DNA of 13,153 nucleotides. Source: an uncultured Bacilli bacterium. GTDB lineage: Bacteria > Bacillota_I > Bacilli_A > RF39 > UBA660. Made by a program: the position numbers and the translations under genes. The notes under the pieces were generated by a model. That model searched no databases. It was not told the origin of the DNA and saw only the letters and a list, made by a program, of their open reading frames with translations. The stretch is from the NCBI GenBank assembly GCA_948687865.1, contig CAPQQE010000010.1, positions 7,106-20,258 of the forward strand, given 5' to 3'. Each line of letters opens with the position of its first letter. Position 1 is the stretch's first letter. Of the stretch, positions 13,059-13,153 are shown piece by piece.

Positions 13059-13066
13059 CCACCTCC
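13059..13066 (-). promoter_or_regulatory. Shine-Dalgarno sequence positioning an ATT start
   Basis: GGAGGTGG on the minus strand is followed by six bases and then ATT. The only nearby conventional start, TTG one base past the motif, is too close and opens a different frame that lacks the helix-turn-helix. This site therefore supports ATT as the initiator. Confidence 0.65.
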
Positions 13067-13078
13067 GATACTGATATT

Positions 13079-13107
13079 ATGGTATATTTTATGTAAAAAT
13101 ATGTCCA
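13079..13107 (-). promoter_or_regulatory. Possible promoter of the second XRE gene with an operator-like palindrome in its spacer
   Basis: On the minus strand TGGACA (13107-13102) and TACCAT (13084-13079) are 17 bases apart. CATAAT at 13081-13076 is an alternative -10. The spacer is filled by a palindrome, ATATTTT-ATGTA-AAAATAT (13084-13102, seven-base arms). A repressor bound there would block the promoter, the usual arrangement for Cro/CI-type autoregulation. Confidence 0.4.
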
Positions 13108-13153
13108 TATAAAAGGTGGAAAGGTATAGCCTGTTTTTTGTACTTAAAATAAG

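Noticed and set aside
12903..13108. 59-codon minus-strand frame from ATG 13108, which also includes the TTG next to the GGAGGTGG
   Set aside because: Its translation has no recognisable domain and it runs in a different frame across the clear helix-turn-helix. A frameshift joining it to the XRE frame is possible, but the XRE N-terminus is already complete from ATT.
1..13153. CRISPR array, rRNA, insertion sequence or tandem repeat
   Set aside because: No spaced repeats of 20 bases or more, no rRNA motifs and no transposase-like protein were seen on either strand.

Overview
The window is very AT-rich and densely packed. It uses AGGAGG-type ribosome binding sites, TTGACA/TATAAT-like promoters, TGA as a stop and TGG for tryptophan, so it follows the standard bacterial code and not the Mycoplasma code. 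Gene content and order (ssb-rpsR-rplI-dnaB-...-walJ-rlmH, the usual origin-proximal neighbourhood of Bacilli) point to a low-GC Firmicute. It is most likely an anaerobic gut-type Bacilli lineage near the Mollicutes/RF39/Erysipelotrichia groups. A GerQ-type spore coat protein suggests spore-forming ancestry, and rubrerythrin fits an anaerobic life.

Region 1 (1-5365, + strand) is a chromosomal housekeeping block. It carries ssb and rpsR, then a near-consensus promoter, then rplI, dnaB, a membrane-anchored LysM-G5-M23 cell-wall peptidase, the MBL-fold hydrolase walJ and rlmH. The last genes overlap by ATGA and are probably translationally coupled. The block ends in a hairpin terminator. Two things that Bacillus has here are missing: gdpP/yybS between rpsR and rplI, and walRKHI before walJ. 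The peptidase sits where walRKHI would be.

Region 2 (5364-10688) is a set of short chromosomal units. A stand-alone SpoT-type HD hydrolase (-) diverges from a LysR regulator (+) over overlapping promoters. Next come ung, a convergent LemA-family gene, gerQ, a divergent pduL-type phosphotransacylase, and rubrerythrin followed by trmL. Several promoters and terminators can be read directly, and some are shared by facing genes.

Region 3 (10689-13153) looks like an accessory, mobilizable element of which only part is in the window. A long imperfect hairpin follows trmL. After it comes a 28-codon remnant of an amidase-like gene with an excellent ribosome binding site, a small hairpin that could be part of an oriT, and a MobV/Pre relaxase. 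Two small leftward XRE-type repressors follow, each with its own terminator and with palindromic operator-like sites nearby. The right-hand repressor has no ATG, GTG or TTG in its frame and appears to start at ATT. No replication protein, integrase or cargo gene is visible, so whether this is an integrated plasmid, an integrative mobilizable element or the edge of something larger cannot be decided here.
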